A stretch of DNA of 28,411 nucleotides, from the NCBI GenBank assembly GCA_033557685.1, contig JAWQRN010000559.1:1-28411 (forward strand), in the 5' to 3' direction. A model generated the notes under the pieces. It did not search any database, had not been told where the DNA came from, and was given only the letters and a program-made list of their open reading frames with translations. Below, one piece after another: positions 1 through 10,520 of this stretch; within the stretch, counting starts at the first letter, position 1; each line of letters starts with the position of its first letter. The stretch is from Sperchopsis tessellata. Lineage: Eukaryota; Arthropoda; Insecta; Coleoptera; Hydrophilidae. The translations under genes were made by a program, and so were the position numbers.

Positions 1-1570
1 AGACTTTTCTCCACATATACTTAAATAATGCCTTTGATGGCGAAAACATTATATCTACGAACTACTTCGCACTAGCCGTGAAACCCTGGGATGAGATAGA
101 AGTACAGAAATCCAATCATTAAACTGTTTCAAACTCGATTATAGTTTCGTTTTAGTAAATAAGAAGATGGTGGTGCTTAAAAATAATACAAACCAAAATG
201 TGTTTTGATCTAAGAAATTTAATTTCCTCTTTATATGCATACCTAATGAAACATTGGAATAAATTAGGGTTACATAAAATGTGGTAGTATAAAAAAGGAT
301 GAATAGCCGTTTTCGTTTTAACTTTTACACATTGTCAGCTTCTAGATGAATGCATTCGAAAGTAACAAGAGAAACAATAAAAAAACACCGACCCTAATAA
401 AATACAAATTAACATAAAAGAAGAGTTACGGAGTAGGCTCAATAATGGATGTCCTTATAGAGTGGCTATGCTAGGCAAGCCTGCTTGTTCGCCTCACCGT
501 TTCACAATGTTTTAAATAAAGAATAGCAGAGCGTCCGGTTGAGAAGCTCTTGATGACATCGGCAATCTCTTTCGTGGTGACGTTAACCAAGTGAGCGACT
601 TGGTGAAAGTTGGAATTGTTATAAAGAACAATTATCATCGATCAGCATTTAATTGGAGTAGGTAAATAGCTCGGTATGGATAGTACAAAACTATAAACTC
701 TTCCATATACACATTTTAATGGACCTGTTCTCTTCTCCTTTTGTCCTAACGATTGTCTTTGGCCGCTCGATAAAGAACAGATAAAGTGTGTGCATGTTGC
801 CGGTCGCAAAAAGGCTTGTACGTCTCTTGCTAAACAAAAGGTTTTACATTAATTCTACAACTAAAGTGCTGTAACGAATCGGCGGTCGGATTTTTATGTA
901 GATTCATTATAATTCTGAAATGCCACTATGACGATTAAACTCTTAATCAAGCTTGTTCCTATGTACCTACAAGGCATTATTTCTGTCATCGGGATCAGAT
1001 ACTTCCCCTGTACCTATAATAGTTTTTTTTTGTAAAACTGGGTAATTCCATAACTTGTGCATAAATTTCGTTGCTAACCGCAACAATCTTTTTAAACTAT
1101 ATTTTCAGGTTTTTATAAACTCAATGTTGATGAAATTGCCACAGATAATAAATGAAATCAGTTTGTTTGAATGAAGTTTATGGTAGTGCAGGTTTTAGAA
1201 ATGCTTAGTCAGTACGTTGTAAATTATTTACTAAAGTGTGATATTCTAATTATTTCCTAGTCTACAATTAGGTATTTAAATGTAATAATATATTCATAAA
1301 CACTGAAATTTACAAATATTTCTTATCCAAAATTTCGTATATAACTGGAATATGATAAACATTACCATACACAATCTGACATTTTGCATTCTACATAAAA
1401 GCATTTGGTGTTCAAAATTTAAATATAAACAAAGAATGATAAAAAAGTCGGTGAATATTTTTGTGAACATGTTTTGTTTTAGATTGTATCGTAGGATTTG
1501 ATCAAGGGTAACGCTTGAACAAGAAATTATGTTTCAGAGAAAATCCAAAAGACTCGTATGTAAAAATTTT
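1..1570. other. AT-rich intergenic stretch
   Basis: Apart from the short minus-strand ORF described at 471-638, I see no gene, RNA or clear repeat here. The sequence is AT-rich with frequent stops in all frames. A GC-richer patch around 420-640 coincides with the short ORF. The end of the stretch (about 1500-1570) could hold more of the mariner N-terminus, but it is too decayed to claim. Confidence 0.5.
471..638 (-). CDS. Short coding-like ORF, unrecognised (possible remnant)
   Basis: A 55-codon reading frame runs on the minus strand from an ATG at 638-636 to a TAG at 473-471. It lies in a patch visibly richer in GC than its surroundings, and its codons (GTC, ACC, AAG, GCC, CTC) differ from the AT-rich background, which suggests former coding use. 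The middle reads VNVTTKEIADVIKSFSTGR, which looks helical. I do not recognise the family. It could be a fragment of a transposon protein or of a host exon, or chance. Length alone is not evidence at this size. Confidence 0.2.
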   Translation of the reverse strand: MIIVLYNNSNFHQVAHLVNVTTKEIADVIKSFSTGRSAILYLKHCETVRRTSRLA

Positions 1571-1574
1571 AATA

Positions 1575-1890
1575 TTAGCTTTATGAGATGCTTCAGAAGC
1601 ATTTAAGATGAATATAGATCCAGACACTCTTCGGCTTCATGTTCAGACGAAAACATTGTAAAAGTGAATAAAATAGTTCGATCAAACATAAGATTCCAGA
1701 AATAGCTGATAATCTCCACATCTCATTGGGTTCAGTGTGGGAAATATTACTTGAGGATTTGAACATAAAGCGAATGTGTGAGTAAATTGATCCACGTATT
1801 TAAACTTTGATCAAAGTAAAAAGCGCTTGCCTATTTCGGCGGAATTGCTTGACCCTGATACAAAACTTATCTCTCACGGGTCTCTAAGGT
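1575..1890 (+). pseudogene. Mariner transposase remnant, N-terminal DNA-binding part
   Basis: Translated across several frame changes, this stretch matches the linker and second helix-turn-helix of mariner (SETMAR-like) transposases. At about 1630-1690 it reads SDENIVKVNKIVRSN, equivalent to the family's TDENVEKVRELVRSN-type segment. From 1693 it reads IPEIADNLHISLGSVWEI followed by LLEDLNIKRMC, the HTH recognition region. Then come DPRI and a further stop where the family has VPRLLT. A last match at about 1836-1860 (SAELLDPDT) corresponds to the segment just before the first catalytic Asp. The catalytic domain is not recognisable downstream. Mariner transposases bind the element's terminal repeats and cut and paste it; this copy has stops and frameshifts and is dead. 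The call rests on motif resemblance by eye. Confidence 0.75.
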
Positions 1891-2214
1891 GGATAGTTAG
1901 GACTATATAACTATAAATCTTCAATGATTCACTGGTTATCGGCTTAGGTCGATTCGCTTTATGGACTCGACAATTGTCGTAAAGCAGCAAATTATTGTGC
2001 CAATGATAATGTGAATATAATAAGCTTCTAAGGTTATTACGTATATAAATTTTGTTTACAGGTGGAAACCGTGAAAAAGACTAGGAACATTGCCTACATT
2101 GTTGCAATGGACAACTCAACATACTAATTCGAATGACTTGATTGGATTAATCTTATATAGGTAAGGACTGAATTCGTATGACGATTCAAATCCTACATAT
2201 GAAACTGTTCCCAT
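1891..2214. other. Unassigned spacer between mariner and Penelope remnants
   Basis: No supported feature. It may contain the eroded mariner catalytic domain on its left or the eroded N-terminal part of the Penelope-like ORF on its right, but I could not find a motif for either. Confidence 0.4.
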
Positions 2215-3150
2215 TTTCTGGAACATATTTCTAGCATAAGACTGCTCCCCCAAAGTTTAGTTTTGATGTCGAGTCCTTTTTCACTATTATCCTGTTAGCA
2301 TCATCAGAGATTTACAGGGAGGGGATAGTTTATCTCAAGATATTGTGGCGCTGACAGACGTTTGTTTGAGGTACACTTATTTCCGATTTAAACACCATTT
2401 CTGTGAACAATCTACTGGAGCTGCTATGACTTTGCCGTTTGAATTATCTTCCTCATATATAAGTTCCAAATGCAGGTTCCCCTATGTGAAAATATATGTG
2501 ATTAATTGTCTCGCAAAGGCAGCTTTCAAGTTGTGCAACACAACTCTACTTTCCTAGGATCTGCCTACTGTCATACATATGCTTTTAGCCAATGGATATA
2601 ATTACTCAGATATCAATCGGTCGATAAGTCGTCTCAGAAATTTACCTATTGGTATCAAAAATACTTCTGAGATGAAAACAACAACTTTCCTACCATTTGG
2701 CCAAGGATTCCATGTATAAATTTGTACGCAATCGAAGAACATTTGATATCACAACTGTAGGCTTCCAATTAGATATCGTCAACTCTTCCTTTTTTAAAAG
2801 ATGTTATCCAGTTGCAAAGCGATGGTGTTTACCAGGTCCTTGCTTCCTGCGGTTGGATCTGTATCGGGGAAATCAAGTTTCTTGTCTAAAGGAGCACGAA
2901 CATTGTACTCGTCATGTAATATTACTGAATTAGTCGTGACTGAACATTGTCATGAAGCAGGTCACATCAGAAATACTAAAGTCTTTGTTCGAAAGCCTTT
3001 GAAAATTGAAAGAATTCATTGAGGTTTTAATAGCGCCAACAACTTTCTAGCATTTGCCTCGTTTTTGTCTTCATACACTCGATAATAAACATCACAATTG
3101 GACTGCGCTTCCCTAGTTTACATCTCCAATTACAGTCCTTGCTTCTAAAA
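2215..3150 (+). pseudogene. Penelope-like element remnant: reverse transcriptase plus GIY-YIG endonuclease
   Basis: The region follows the order of a Penelope-like retroelement protein across frameshifts. At about 2218-2290 are LEHISSIRLLP and SFDVESFFT, the RT segment carrying the first catalytic Asp (FDV.SLFT in the family). At 2330-2440 comes LTDVCLRYTYFRF, then EQSTGAAM, matching the QTSGAAMGSPLSP motif with the GSPLSP part degraded. The RYVDDTF catalytic motif is not found. At about 2800-2990 is the C-terminal GIY-YIG nuclease: DGVYQVLASCGWICIGE (family GVYQIPC.CG.SYIGET), then KEHEHCTRH and EHCHEAGH. A weaker tail extends to about 3150. Penelope elements copy themselves by target-primed reverse transcription using this nuclease. 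Stops, frameshifts and lost motifs show that the copy is inactive. Identification is by motif order, without database search. Confidence 0.8.
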
Positions 3151-3386
3151 GCATGATCTGACCGAGTTCTGATAAGCGTGTTTAGTTCATTCGTTGAAAA
3201 TTCGCTTTGAAAATATCCCTTTCAAAAATGGACGAAAAGTAGACACTACTCAGAACCTTTTTTAAAACCGGAAATAACATTCATATACAACGGGAATATT
3301 TTTTCCCATAGTTTACTTTTCGGATTTTATTTGTATTTTTATTGTTTAGTATACCCCTATGAGTAGGGGGTCATACCAACTGTAGG
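3151..3386. other. Spacer, possible Penelope 3' region
   Basis: No gene seen. It lies between the end of the Penelope-like coding remnant and the hammerhead-type repeat. It could be the 3' noncoding part of the Penelope element, but nothing in the sequence proves it. Confidence 0.35.
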
Positions 3387-3399
3387 AATTCTTGTGACA

Positions 3400-3434
3400 T
3401 TTTAATATTTGATATATCAAATATCGAGCAAACC
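3400..3434 (+). repeat. Left inverted arm of hammerhead repeat copy 1
   Basis: This 35-base arm starts ttttaatatttgat and ends cgagcaaacc. Its inverted partner is at 3634-3668 with two mismatches. The arm is itself palindromic at 3405-3424. Confidence 0.8.
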
Positions 3435-3470
3435 AGCGAAGTCAATGAATTAAATACAGAATTCAAATTT

Positions 3471-3500
3471 GTTTCTGTCATTAAGATGTCATCAGCACTG
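3471..3500 (-). ncRNA. Decayed hammerhead ribozyme core
   Basis: Read on the minus strand, this is CAGTG followed by the core CTGATGA, a stem II region around the loop TTAAT, and GAAAC. These are the 5' strand of stem I, the catalytic core and the second core box of a hammerhead. The palindromic stem III, the GUC cleavage triplet and the 3' strand of stem I, present in copy 2, are missing here, apparently by deletion. Stem II also carries an A.C mismatch. Self-cleavage is therefore not expected from this copy. Confidence 0.55.
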
Positions 3501-3633
3501 TTCTAGTTAGTAATTAGCTGTATCCCACGTACGAATACATATTTGATTCCTTGTATATATGCTTATTATATAATTCGGTTTGTTTCCCTTAATTTTGCGA
3601 AACAAATTTGGTTTCTACATTTAATATATTGAC

Positions 3634-3668
3634 GGTTTGCTCGATATTTCATTTATCAAATATTAAAA
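3634..3668 (-). repeat. Right inverted arm of hammerhead repeat copy 1
   Basis: Reverse complement of the arm at 3400-3434 with two mismatches, which lie in the centre of the palindromic part (gataaatga against gatatatca). Confidence 0.8.
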
Positions 3669-3708
3669 TAACTCATTCATTTACGTCCAAGGAAGCTACA
3701 AATTCTTG

Positions 3709-4010
3709 TATAAATTCTTGTTTAGAGCAATGATCCCTATGCAATTCCCAAGTCTTTTTTTCGGAATAATTCGGGAAAACAGTCTGTCGACCTACTAGTC
3801 GGTTTTCACCAGAAGTAAAATGCTTTCCCTTGGAAAAAAATTTGAGATCTTTTTATTTAAAAAATCAGACGGAGAAACATCAGGGTTAAAAGGTGAATGC
3901 CTTAAATCTATGAGCCTACAGTCACTGATTATCTGCTGAAATTTATTCACATCAGGAACCCAACAACTATCGTCGAGTAACCAATTCTATGTTGGTAAGA
4001 ATGTAACCTT
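3709..4010 (-). pseudogene. Mariner-like transposase remnant, C-terminal part
   Basis: On the minus strand, about 3960 to 3835 reads LIDLRHSPFNPDVSPSDF, which matches the mariner segment HPPYSPDLAPSDFFLF carrying the third catalytic Asp. A shift later comes GKHFTSGEN (about 3830-3800), equivalent to the LKGKHF.S.EE segment. The rest, to about 3709, no longer resembles the family well, so the exact end is unsure. Upstream on this strand, beyond about 4010, no mariner motif can be found; the stretch to 4380 is undefined. The transposase is fragmentary and dead. It abuts the hammerhead repeat, which may have inserted next to its end. Confidence 0.6.
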
Positions 4011-4379
4011 TCCTTCAAAATATTATTGTATTAAGAGGCTTGTCCATTAATAGTATACCCCTTAGGGATATTTTCGAAAAATATGCAAGAAAGTTTTTCT
4101 CAAAATTGTATTTTAGCTTCTTGGTAATGGGCAGTCTCTATACATCCACTGTATGCATGTCTGTTTATGGGAGGTACCCAGTATATACAAGTCCTAGTTT
4201 TAATGAAATCAAATTTTCATGACAAACGAAAAAAAGGTCCCAGATTGGAGCTATCGGGAATGTCTTTATATACAATCAGTTGTTCGCTGAATATTGTATA
4301 GACACATGATATAGATATGTTAGACTATTTATTCAAGTAGTAATTAGTGCGGGAATATCAATAAAATAGGTAATATTGG
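4011..4379. other. Undefined spacer between two transposase remnants
   Basis: It contains a 60-codon plus-strand ORF from about 4040 that resembles nothing known to me and is AT-rich, so probably chance. Eroded sequence belonging to either flanking transposon may be present. Confidence 0.35.
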
Positions 4380-5265
4380 GATATTAGTGCTTCCAGTCAG
4401 GTTAAAGACAGAAATGAACGCGTCTTCTCACGTTATTAAAACACTGTGAAGTTTCTGAAGTTATGCAAGCATATTCTTTAGTAACACTTTTTCTCAGTTC
4501 TTGTACATTGTTTATAACGTTGTTAAAAATTGTGGGGGAACAAAAAATAATCCAATGGAGTTACGCACGGAGATATCTGAAGAAATTTTGGATCATATAG
4601 CAGACTAATCAACCGATTTTCATAAAATTGACGCAAATAAAGCACGTTCTCATCTGCTGTATGGCAAGTTGATTCATAATGTTGTAAGTATCCATTTTTA
4701 AATTTATCATCATGCAGTTATTCTATGATATTGTTTCAAATTTAATCTCGGTACCTCAGGGCTTTTCCATAAAAAAAGTATAATGCCCGATGGACGTTTT
4801 CGAGAGACAGCAACCGAAAACCCAAATTTCAAAGGATACGAAGGAGTTTCATGCAAAATGTGTGAGTTTTATCCACACCACGATCTTATATTCTGTGAAT
4901 TTATGCATTCCGATTCGTGGAACCATGCTTCATCAATAAAAAAATTCACATCGGGTCAATAACTGTCCATACAATTCTCACTAAACCTCTGAAAATAACG
5001 AACATGCGGCAACAATTCATTGAAAACCAGTTTAATATTTTACTTTAAATTCTTTGATATGTACCGAAGATAGATATTGGGACAGATGCCGCATTGATCT
5101 GTATGATCATCATGCCCAGTTGCTGAACATTTTCAATAACTTTTGCTGTTCTAATTGTTTATCTAACACTACCTTCTTTTCGATGAACATTTCCAGTTTC
5201 TAAGAATAATTATTCAGTCTTCCACAACACATTATAAAAATCAGCTTCCACAAAAAATATTTTGG
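4380..5265 (-). pseudogene. Near full-length Tc1/mariner-type transposase remnant (DUF4817-like HTH, DDE/D)
   Basis: Read on the minus strand from about 5265 to 4380, motifs appear in the expected order. First is an HTH linker: TGNVHRKEGSVR then RTAKVIENVQQ. At about 4940-4900 is FFIDEAWFHESECINSQN, the block with the first catalytic Asp (family FTDEAWFHLSGYVNSQN). Next come GFSVAVSRKRPSGII, the W.A.S..RIIGP-like strand, and at about 4665-4550 TCHTADENVLYLRQFYENR, holding the second Asp region. TPLDYFLF carries the third acidic residue. The C-terminal helix reads NNVRRRVHFCL and ends near 4390. Frameshifts and several stops show it is inactive, but the whole domain plan survives. It belongs to a different subfamily from the element at 19905-21990. 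The family name is from memory of conserved blocks. Confidence 0.75.
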
Positions 5266-5533
5266 AAGATCTTTGTCGAAAGTCATTTAAACAAGCTGGA
5301 CTGCTGTAAACCCATTCACCATTGTGGAGCACACCATTTCGAAAATACGTTTACATTATAAATGTTTTTTTGTTATTTTGTAAGAACCATTTTTTAACTT
5401 TCAAATGTATAAATGAGATCAATAAATCTGACAGGTATGATAGGAGTCTGAAAACAGATGTCGAAATAAAAGCTTATAATCAAGCTAAGACTCTTATTTT
5501 GTTTTTATGCCTTATATTAACATTTTTGGAGAG

Positions 5534-5536
<3 letters not shown>

Positions 5537-5575
<39 letters not shown>
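5537..5575. repeat. (TA)n microsatellite
   Basis: An uninterrupted run of about 19 TA dinucleotides. It lies at the end of an 89-codon plus-strand ORF (5322-5591), whose Ile-Tyr tail is simply the microsatellite translated; I do not regard that ORF as a gene. Confidence 0.95.
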
Positions 5576-5577
<2 letters not shown>

Positions 5578-7737
5578 TAACAAATATATAAATTTATAAA
5601 TACGTTAATTTATGCGTTTTCAAGTTAGGCATAAATGTAATAGTAATTGTAATGCACTACTGGGGTGGTCGAGGTCTAAGATTATATTTTTATTTTCTGA
5701 ATAACCATAAACACAGATTATAGATATTAAAGAACTGTAAATGTGGAAAGATTACGTGAAATTTAATTAACATTTCTTAGCTTATAAACATAAACTTTAT
5801 CTATGTTATGTTCAGAACCAATCGTAACTATTTCAATATAACGTAAGCTTATGTGTTAAGGTTGCCTAACGTTATATCGTGAGACTTAAATTATAATGGA
5901 ACTATTTTTCAACAAATGTATTTATTTTACTAATATTCATAATTTAAAGGTACATTTATTTTATCGTTTTCATTCACAAACATGCAATAAATCCAAAATA
6001 TGTGCTACGTAATACGAACGATATCTGCAAATATAGGAAATTTGCTATTTGTCTGTATTTTGTTTGTAATTTTTATTGGTAGGATTTGAATTGGGATGTT
6101 TTGGATCACAGCTTATTGGAATACACTATTTTTATATAAAATATTTTTAAGTATTTGCATTTTTAAATATATTTTACTTCCTGTTCAGTCTTTGTAAGAT
6201 ATACAAGAACTTTCAAATAGTTGTCCTTAAATTATTGTTTAGGTATAATATTAACGATCCTAAATATACTTAATACCTATCTATTTGTTTAAGTTTCCTA
6301 AACCACCTTATTCTAGGTTTACTGAAAAATATAGCATTCCTAAAGATACAGTCACATTTATATTTGTCGCCATAATGAATCGAAATCTAATTTATGTTCT
6401 TTTGTACATTTATTCGTCCATTGATTTCTCTAGTTATTATTAATTTATGGAAAATTAGTACTATAATTTCTAACATTTAATAAGTCAGTCTTTTAATACC
6501 GTGAATGTAATTTTGGAAGTTTCAATCGCAGATTAACTTAATACTTTAGTAATTTCAGAATGGATTGCCCCTGGTATAATCAGTTTCAAAACTGAGACTT
6601 TTATTTATATTCTTAACGTTATATAAGTAATTTTTATCACTTATATGAACTTCATTTTTCACATTATAAGCACAGTATTACTTATTCGAATGCTTAATAT
6701 GGAAAGTTGACAATTTGAAATACTTGTATTAGAGGGTCGACTTTCCAGTACACTGTAATATATTTGGATAACAGATAATTTATTGTCAAGCTATGACATA
6801 GTACATTTAGTTTATTGACAAACAACAAGAGTATAGCACAGGTCTCCATTATTTATATCAGTAAAACCACAGTCGTTTCGTTATCTACAAGCAGAAACAG
6901 GAAGAGGTGTTCTAAAAGAACAAAATAATTTTAAATAGTTGCAGAGAGACAATTATTTAAAAAATAAATGTACACAAATCTAAAAGTCACAAATTACTTA
7001 AAGACGAATACGAATTGTAGTTTTATAAGTACGATCATTGATGAAGGTTTTTTATATTAGTTACAAATTGATGCAAAATGAATAATGGTTACTTGGCAAG
7101 AATATTGTAACTCTACTATTTGTGTAGTAAGCTTTAAACTACGTTTATTTGTCACTAAATATTATTGTGTTGGGGCGACCAGTATATTGAAAGAGAGTGT
7201 ATCAATGTCAAAAACGTTATATTTGATATAAAACAGATACTCTAGGCGATAAACTTAGAAAACAAATTATGCTTTCATCACTCTATACTGTTAAGTGTTG
7301 CATCTTCAAATATTTAATACTCATTACTGTTATTTCGTTAAACAACACATTGAATAAAATACACTTAAGGAAGAAAATATAATGGCCGTTGAGGCAGGTG
7401 TAGAAGGGGACATAAATATATCTTTGCATTTATATAGCTTCTAGCATGTTAACCCTTTAGCGCCCGATTCTTTTTTTTATTTTAGAATTTGTACAAACTG
7501 AAATTTATTAAATTTCGATGATCTAGTTTAGATTTATGAGGATTGATCTTACGAGCACGCTAACCGGTTATAGATGTAAAATGTAAAATAAAGAATAAAA
7601 ACAAATCAAAACATTTAATTGATTCCAAACTACATATATTGTATTTAGATGTTAATAAAAGACATGGAAAATGGAATGTATAGTTCTATATCACATTTAG
7701 AGCCAATAAGTTCGAACAGTACGTAAACATTCCTTTC
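5576..7737. other. AT-rich intergenic stretch
   Basis: About 2.1 kb with dense stops on both strands and no motif, RNA gene or repeat that I can support. A string TTAACCCTTTAGCGCCC at 7449-7465 resembles a piggyBac-style end, but no partner end was found. Confidence 0.5.
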
Positions 7738-8061
7738 TTGGGCAACAACGTCTCCTGTAAGATCCCACTAGTTGTCGTATGTTATCTAGACAAGTGTATT
7801 TTAACCGCCAGTCCGTGGAATCGGTGCTGGTTTAGAAATTTCTCACCAGTTCACGAAAAACTGCTGCGTAATACATTGTACGTCTGGATCGTGAAGCGGA
7901 GTGGATCGGGACAGCGCAGCCCGCGACAACCAGTTTGTACACATATATATTTGAGTATTACGTCAACTTGCTTCTCGACATTACGTTTTAATCACGCCCC
8001 GAGTACCTTGTCATACCTGAACATTCTTAAATTAGACTTGCCTGTGAGCATTGTGTTTTAA
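7738..8061 (+). other. GC-elevated 107-codon ORF, unassigned
   Basis: An open frame without a canonical ATG in the displayed bases (it opens with TTG) spans a patch richer in GC than its neighbours, especially about 7800-7950. The translated product has no recognised domain, signal peptide or repeat. Its position roughly 270 bp upstream of the hAT transposase remnant on the same strand makes it a candidate for the element's 5' region or leader. Chance is an equally good explanation. Confidence 0.2.
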
Positions 8062-8334
8062 TACTGTGTTGCGGTATTTCAAAAAGCAAAATATTTTCTG
8101 TATTAAAGAATTTTAAGTAATACAAAAGGGAGACAACAATGGTCAAATAGCAAAACCTTTTAACTTTGTTCATTAACAAGATGAATAGTCACGAAAAAAT
8201 GTAGTCATTTCATTAAAAGTAAACCAAGTATAAGTGCTTCAAGTTTAGATGATATTTTGGAACGTGCGACAGAAACCAAAAAAAAGAGGAAGAAAACTTC
8301 ACAAGGTACTACAATAAGGAGAACTTAAAACTTA

Positions 8335-8985
8335 GTTCCACTGTAGTCCTTTACAATGAACTATCGTCACTGTCTTTGTACATAGTATGTTCTGAAATTC
8401 TATCTAATTTTAGTTTGCGTTCGAAGCATAACGATCTTACAGACAAATCACTGGATTTCACATCCGGATTAAACATCAGAAAAGTGAAATGAAGAAGATG
8501 CTGACTAGTGACAAGTTGCTGCTTCAAATATCTTCTTTAGTTGCTCTTCGAATATCTAAAATGATCAGTTTTGGTGAGGAGATAGTAAAGCTTTGCTCTC
8601 GCTTGGGTCTTTGAGCCACTCAACAACTAGAGATAATACCGCTTTCGGATAACATCATTCTGTGGAGAATTGCTTACATGACCATCGATATTAAAGAGCA
8701 AGTTGCAAACGGGATACAGAAATCGAGAGTTTTGCAATTCAACTTGATGAATCAACTGACGAGAATAACCATGCTATTCTATTTTGCATTGAGTTATACT
8801 GTAGATGAGTACTTTAGGAAACAACTTCTTTGCTGTCTTGATTTTCCTAGATGGATGTTCAATATCATTATGTCCCTAGAATATCTATTTCTTATTACAA
8901 AGTTATTATTCTCAAAAGAAACATCATATATTAGAACAACAGATAATTCTCTAGTTTACATTTATGATAATATTATCGCATAGCG
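8335..8985 (+). pseudogene. hAT transposase remnant (ZBED/BED-finger type), N-terminal half
   Basis: At about 8340-8460 the frame reads IVCSEILSNFSL then SKHNDLTDKSLDF. This matches the BED zinc-finger end of ZBED-like hAT proteins (C..C.EVLSNESLKPSKL, H..L..KSLDFF), with one zinc Cys and part of the middle lost. From about 8515 it reads LLQISSLVALRISKMI, SFGEEIV, a TGA at 8612-8614, then IPLSDNIILWRIAYM and DIKEQVANGIQKS. These are the family's ASY.VA..IAK..KP.TI.E.L and IPLSNNTV..RI..MA.DI..QL segments. The 101-codon open frame 8678-8983 continues through NQLTRITMLFYFALSYTV, equivalent to the stretch LDESTDVANMA.LL.FVRY with the first catalytic acidic residue gone. The C-terminal catalytic region and dimerisation domain are missing. 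hAT transposases excise and reinsert their element; this copy cannot. Confidence 0.75.
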
Positions 8986-9879
8986 TTTTCATATGACCAC
9001 GCAAGAACAATAATGCTAAGATTAGTAAATATCCTTTAGATATTTCATTTAAAACGAATAACTTGATTTTTATGAACAATATACCTATAATCTGTTTCAG
9101 AAACAGTTATGTGACTTTACTCGGTAAAATGAATATCAGATACTGTTGTTTTATTTATGGCGGCTGCTGCGGTAAATGTAAATGTTTCCAAATTACGATT
9201 ACTCTCTGAACATCCAAAGATCCAAATAACAGTGACTAGGGTAAAATAGAAATACTGTTAGCTTTAAGTGCGCATTGTTTTGCGTGTCCTTTTGAATACT
9301 CTTACTTATTTCTGCGTATTATTTTAATTGAACAAGGTATTCTTATATAATGTGATTTGCAAATGATAACATGGTTTTTTTGTATCCATAGTTTTATAGT
9401 ATATATAGAATGATATTAGAGAAGCTTTGCCCGGTTGTCAAAAGTATACTGCGTTCTTTCATTATTCATAGTTTAGCCTATACATTGCTCTGTTATCACT
9501 ACGTCAGTTTGTTGTTTATTATTTGGTATATATATTTACCAGTGATAAATTTATACTACATTTAGAAAAAAAATCCAAAAATGTATGCACGATGCACCTT
9601 AAATACGCAAATGATATAGGGCTTAGTTTTCTCGTTTCCAGAAAGAAAATTGAGAGCAAATAAAATTAAATAAAATCCTTAAACAATATGGTAACTTTAA
9701 TTTGTTGTGTAAGTGTTCAGCTATAATGTAAACTTGATACAATCTGTATTTATGCGTTCATTGAAGGTTTGCACTTCTCATAAATTTCATTCAAGAGAAC
9801 TATTGTTGTGCAATACGATTACTTTTTCCTTCAACATACCGAAATACTTCAATTACAATAACATCCAAAGAACTGACGA
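8986..9879. other. AT-rich intergenic stretch
   Basis: I see no supported feature. The lost C-terminal half of the hAT element might be eroded here, but no motif remains. Confidence 0.45.
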
Positions 9880-10520
9880 CTGATGAAGCAATTTAAATAC
9901 CGAGATGGCCGGACAAGACAATGCTCACTGATCGGGTCAACTTCCGTAGCGCGTACAAGTCCGGCCTCTGGCAGCGAAATGACCTGTTCGAGCGTAATTA
10001 TTTCAAGTTTTTTAATTAGAAACGTCTTGCTATATATGTAGCGAGATTAAAACAACTTTTCCTTAAGAATGAAGACACTGTATACCTCAAGACATGCGAT
10101 ATTAATATGGAGACATGTCGATGACACCAGCTAGCTAGGCTGAGTGTAGGCCGCTCTTAGACACACGAACCAAGGAGAAGAGATGTGTTGTTGTCGATTC
10201 CAGTATCTAGATTGTGTTTCTTATAAATTACTGGTATTCCTATGCGTCTGAGCCGCAAGAAGTAGTCAGTGAACCTGCCTAGGTATCGGTCTCCTTTTCA
10301 GGCACAACAGTTAAACGGAAGATGCCGGGTGAACAATGCCAGCACAAAAACCGATCCTTATTACTTACTGTTTGTACAAGAAGAAGAAATGGAGATCGGC
10401 GAAGCCACGTAACTATAATATTTATCAGTTGCTGTCAGCTGCACCTACTGTCTGAAAAAAAAAACTTGTTATTAATAATAATCGTTCTGCCCCAATGCAG
10501 TCGGTAGGCACTCTGAAGAA
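9880..10520. other. GC-elevated island without recognised gene
   Basis: Base composition rises clearly here, with several CG and GC-rich words (for example ggccggacaagac, tagcgcgtacaagtccggcc at about 9910-9965) against AT-rich flanks. A plus-strand frame near 9925-9990 reads LTDRVNFRSAYKSGLWQRND, which looks protein-like but is unrecognised, and a 61-codon ORF starts at 10322. I find no RT, integrase, tRNA or terminal repeat. It could be an eroded retroelement part or an old host exon or promoter. Confidence 0.3.

Larger units (their letters stand above)
3387..3708 (-). repeat. Hammerhead-bearing palindromic repeat, copy 1
   Basis: This repeat is shared, in opposite orientation, with 28193-28411. 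Matching blocks on the minus strand include a segment around 3688-3708 (gcttcctt plus flanks), the block cagctaattac at about 3510-3520, the block tttctgtcattaag (read on the plus strand at 3472-3485), and the ggtttgct end. Both ends carry inverted arms (3400-3434 and 3634-3668) differing at 2 of 35 positions. The left arm contains a perfect 20-base palindrome at 3405-3424. Compared with copy 2, it has an extra block of roughly 100 bp (about 3540-3640) and lacks roughly 50 bp just after the hammerhead GAAA. It encodes no protein. It may be a non-autonomous element or a terminal repeat of a larger retroelement. Confidence 0.7.

Noticed and set aside
2285..2305. CTGATGA and GAAA words on the minus strand
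   Set aside because: They fall inside the Penelope coding motif block on the plus strand and lack stems I and III.
5322..5591. 89-codon plus ORF
   Set aside because: Its end is the translated (TA)n tract and the rest has AT-biased composition without any motif.
7449..7465. TTAACCCTTTAGCGCCC as a piggyBac-style end
   Set aside because: No inverted partner end or TTAA-flanked element was found in the window.
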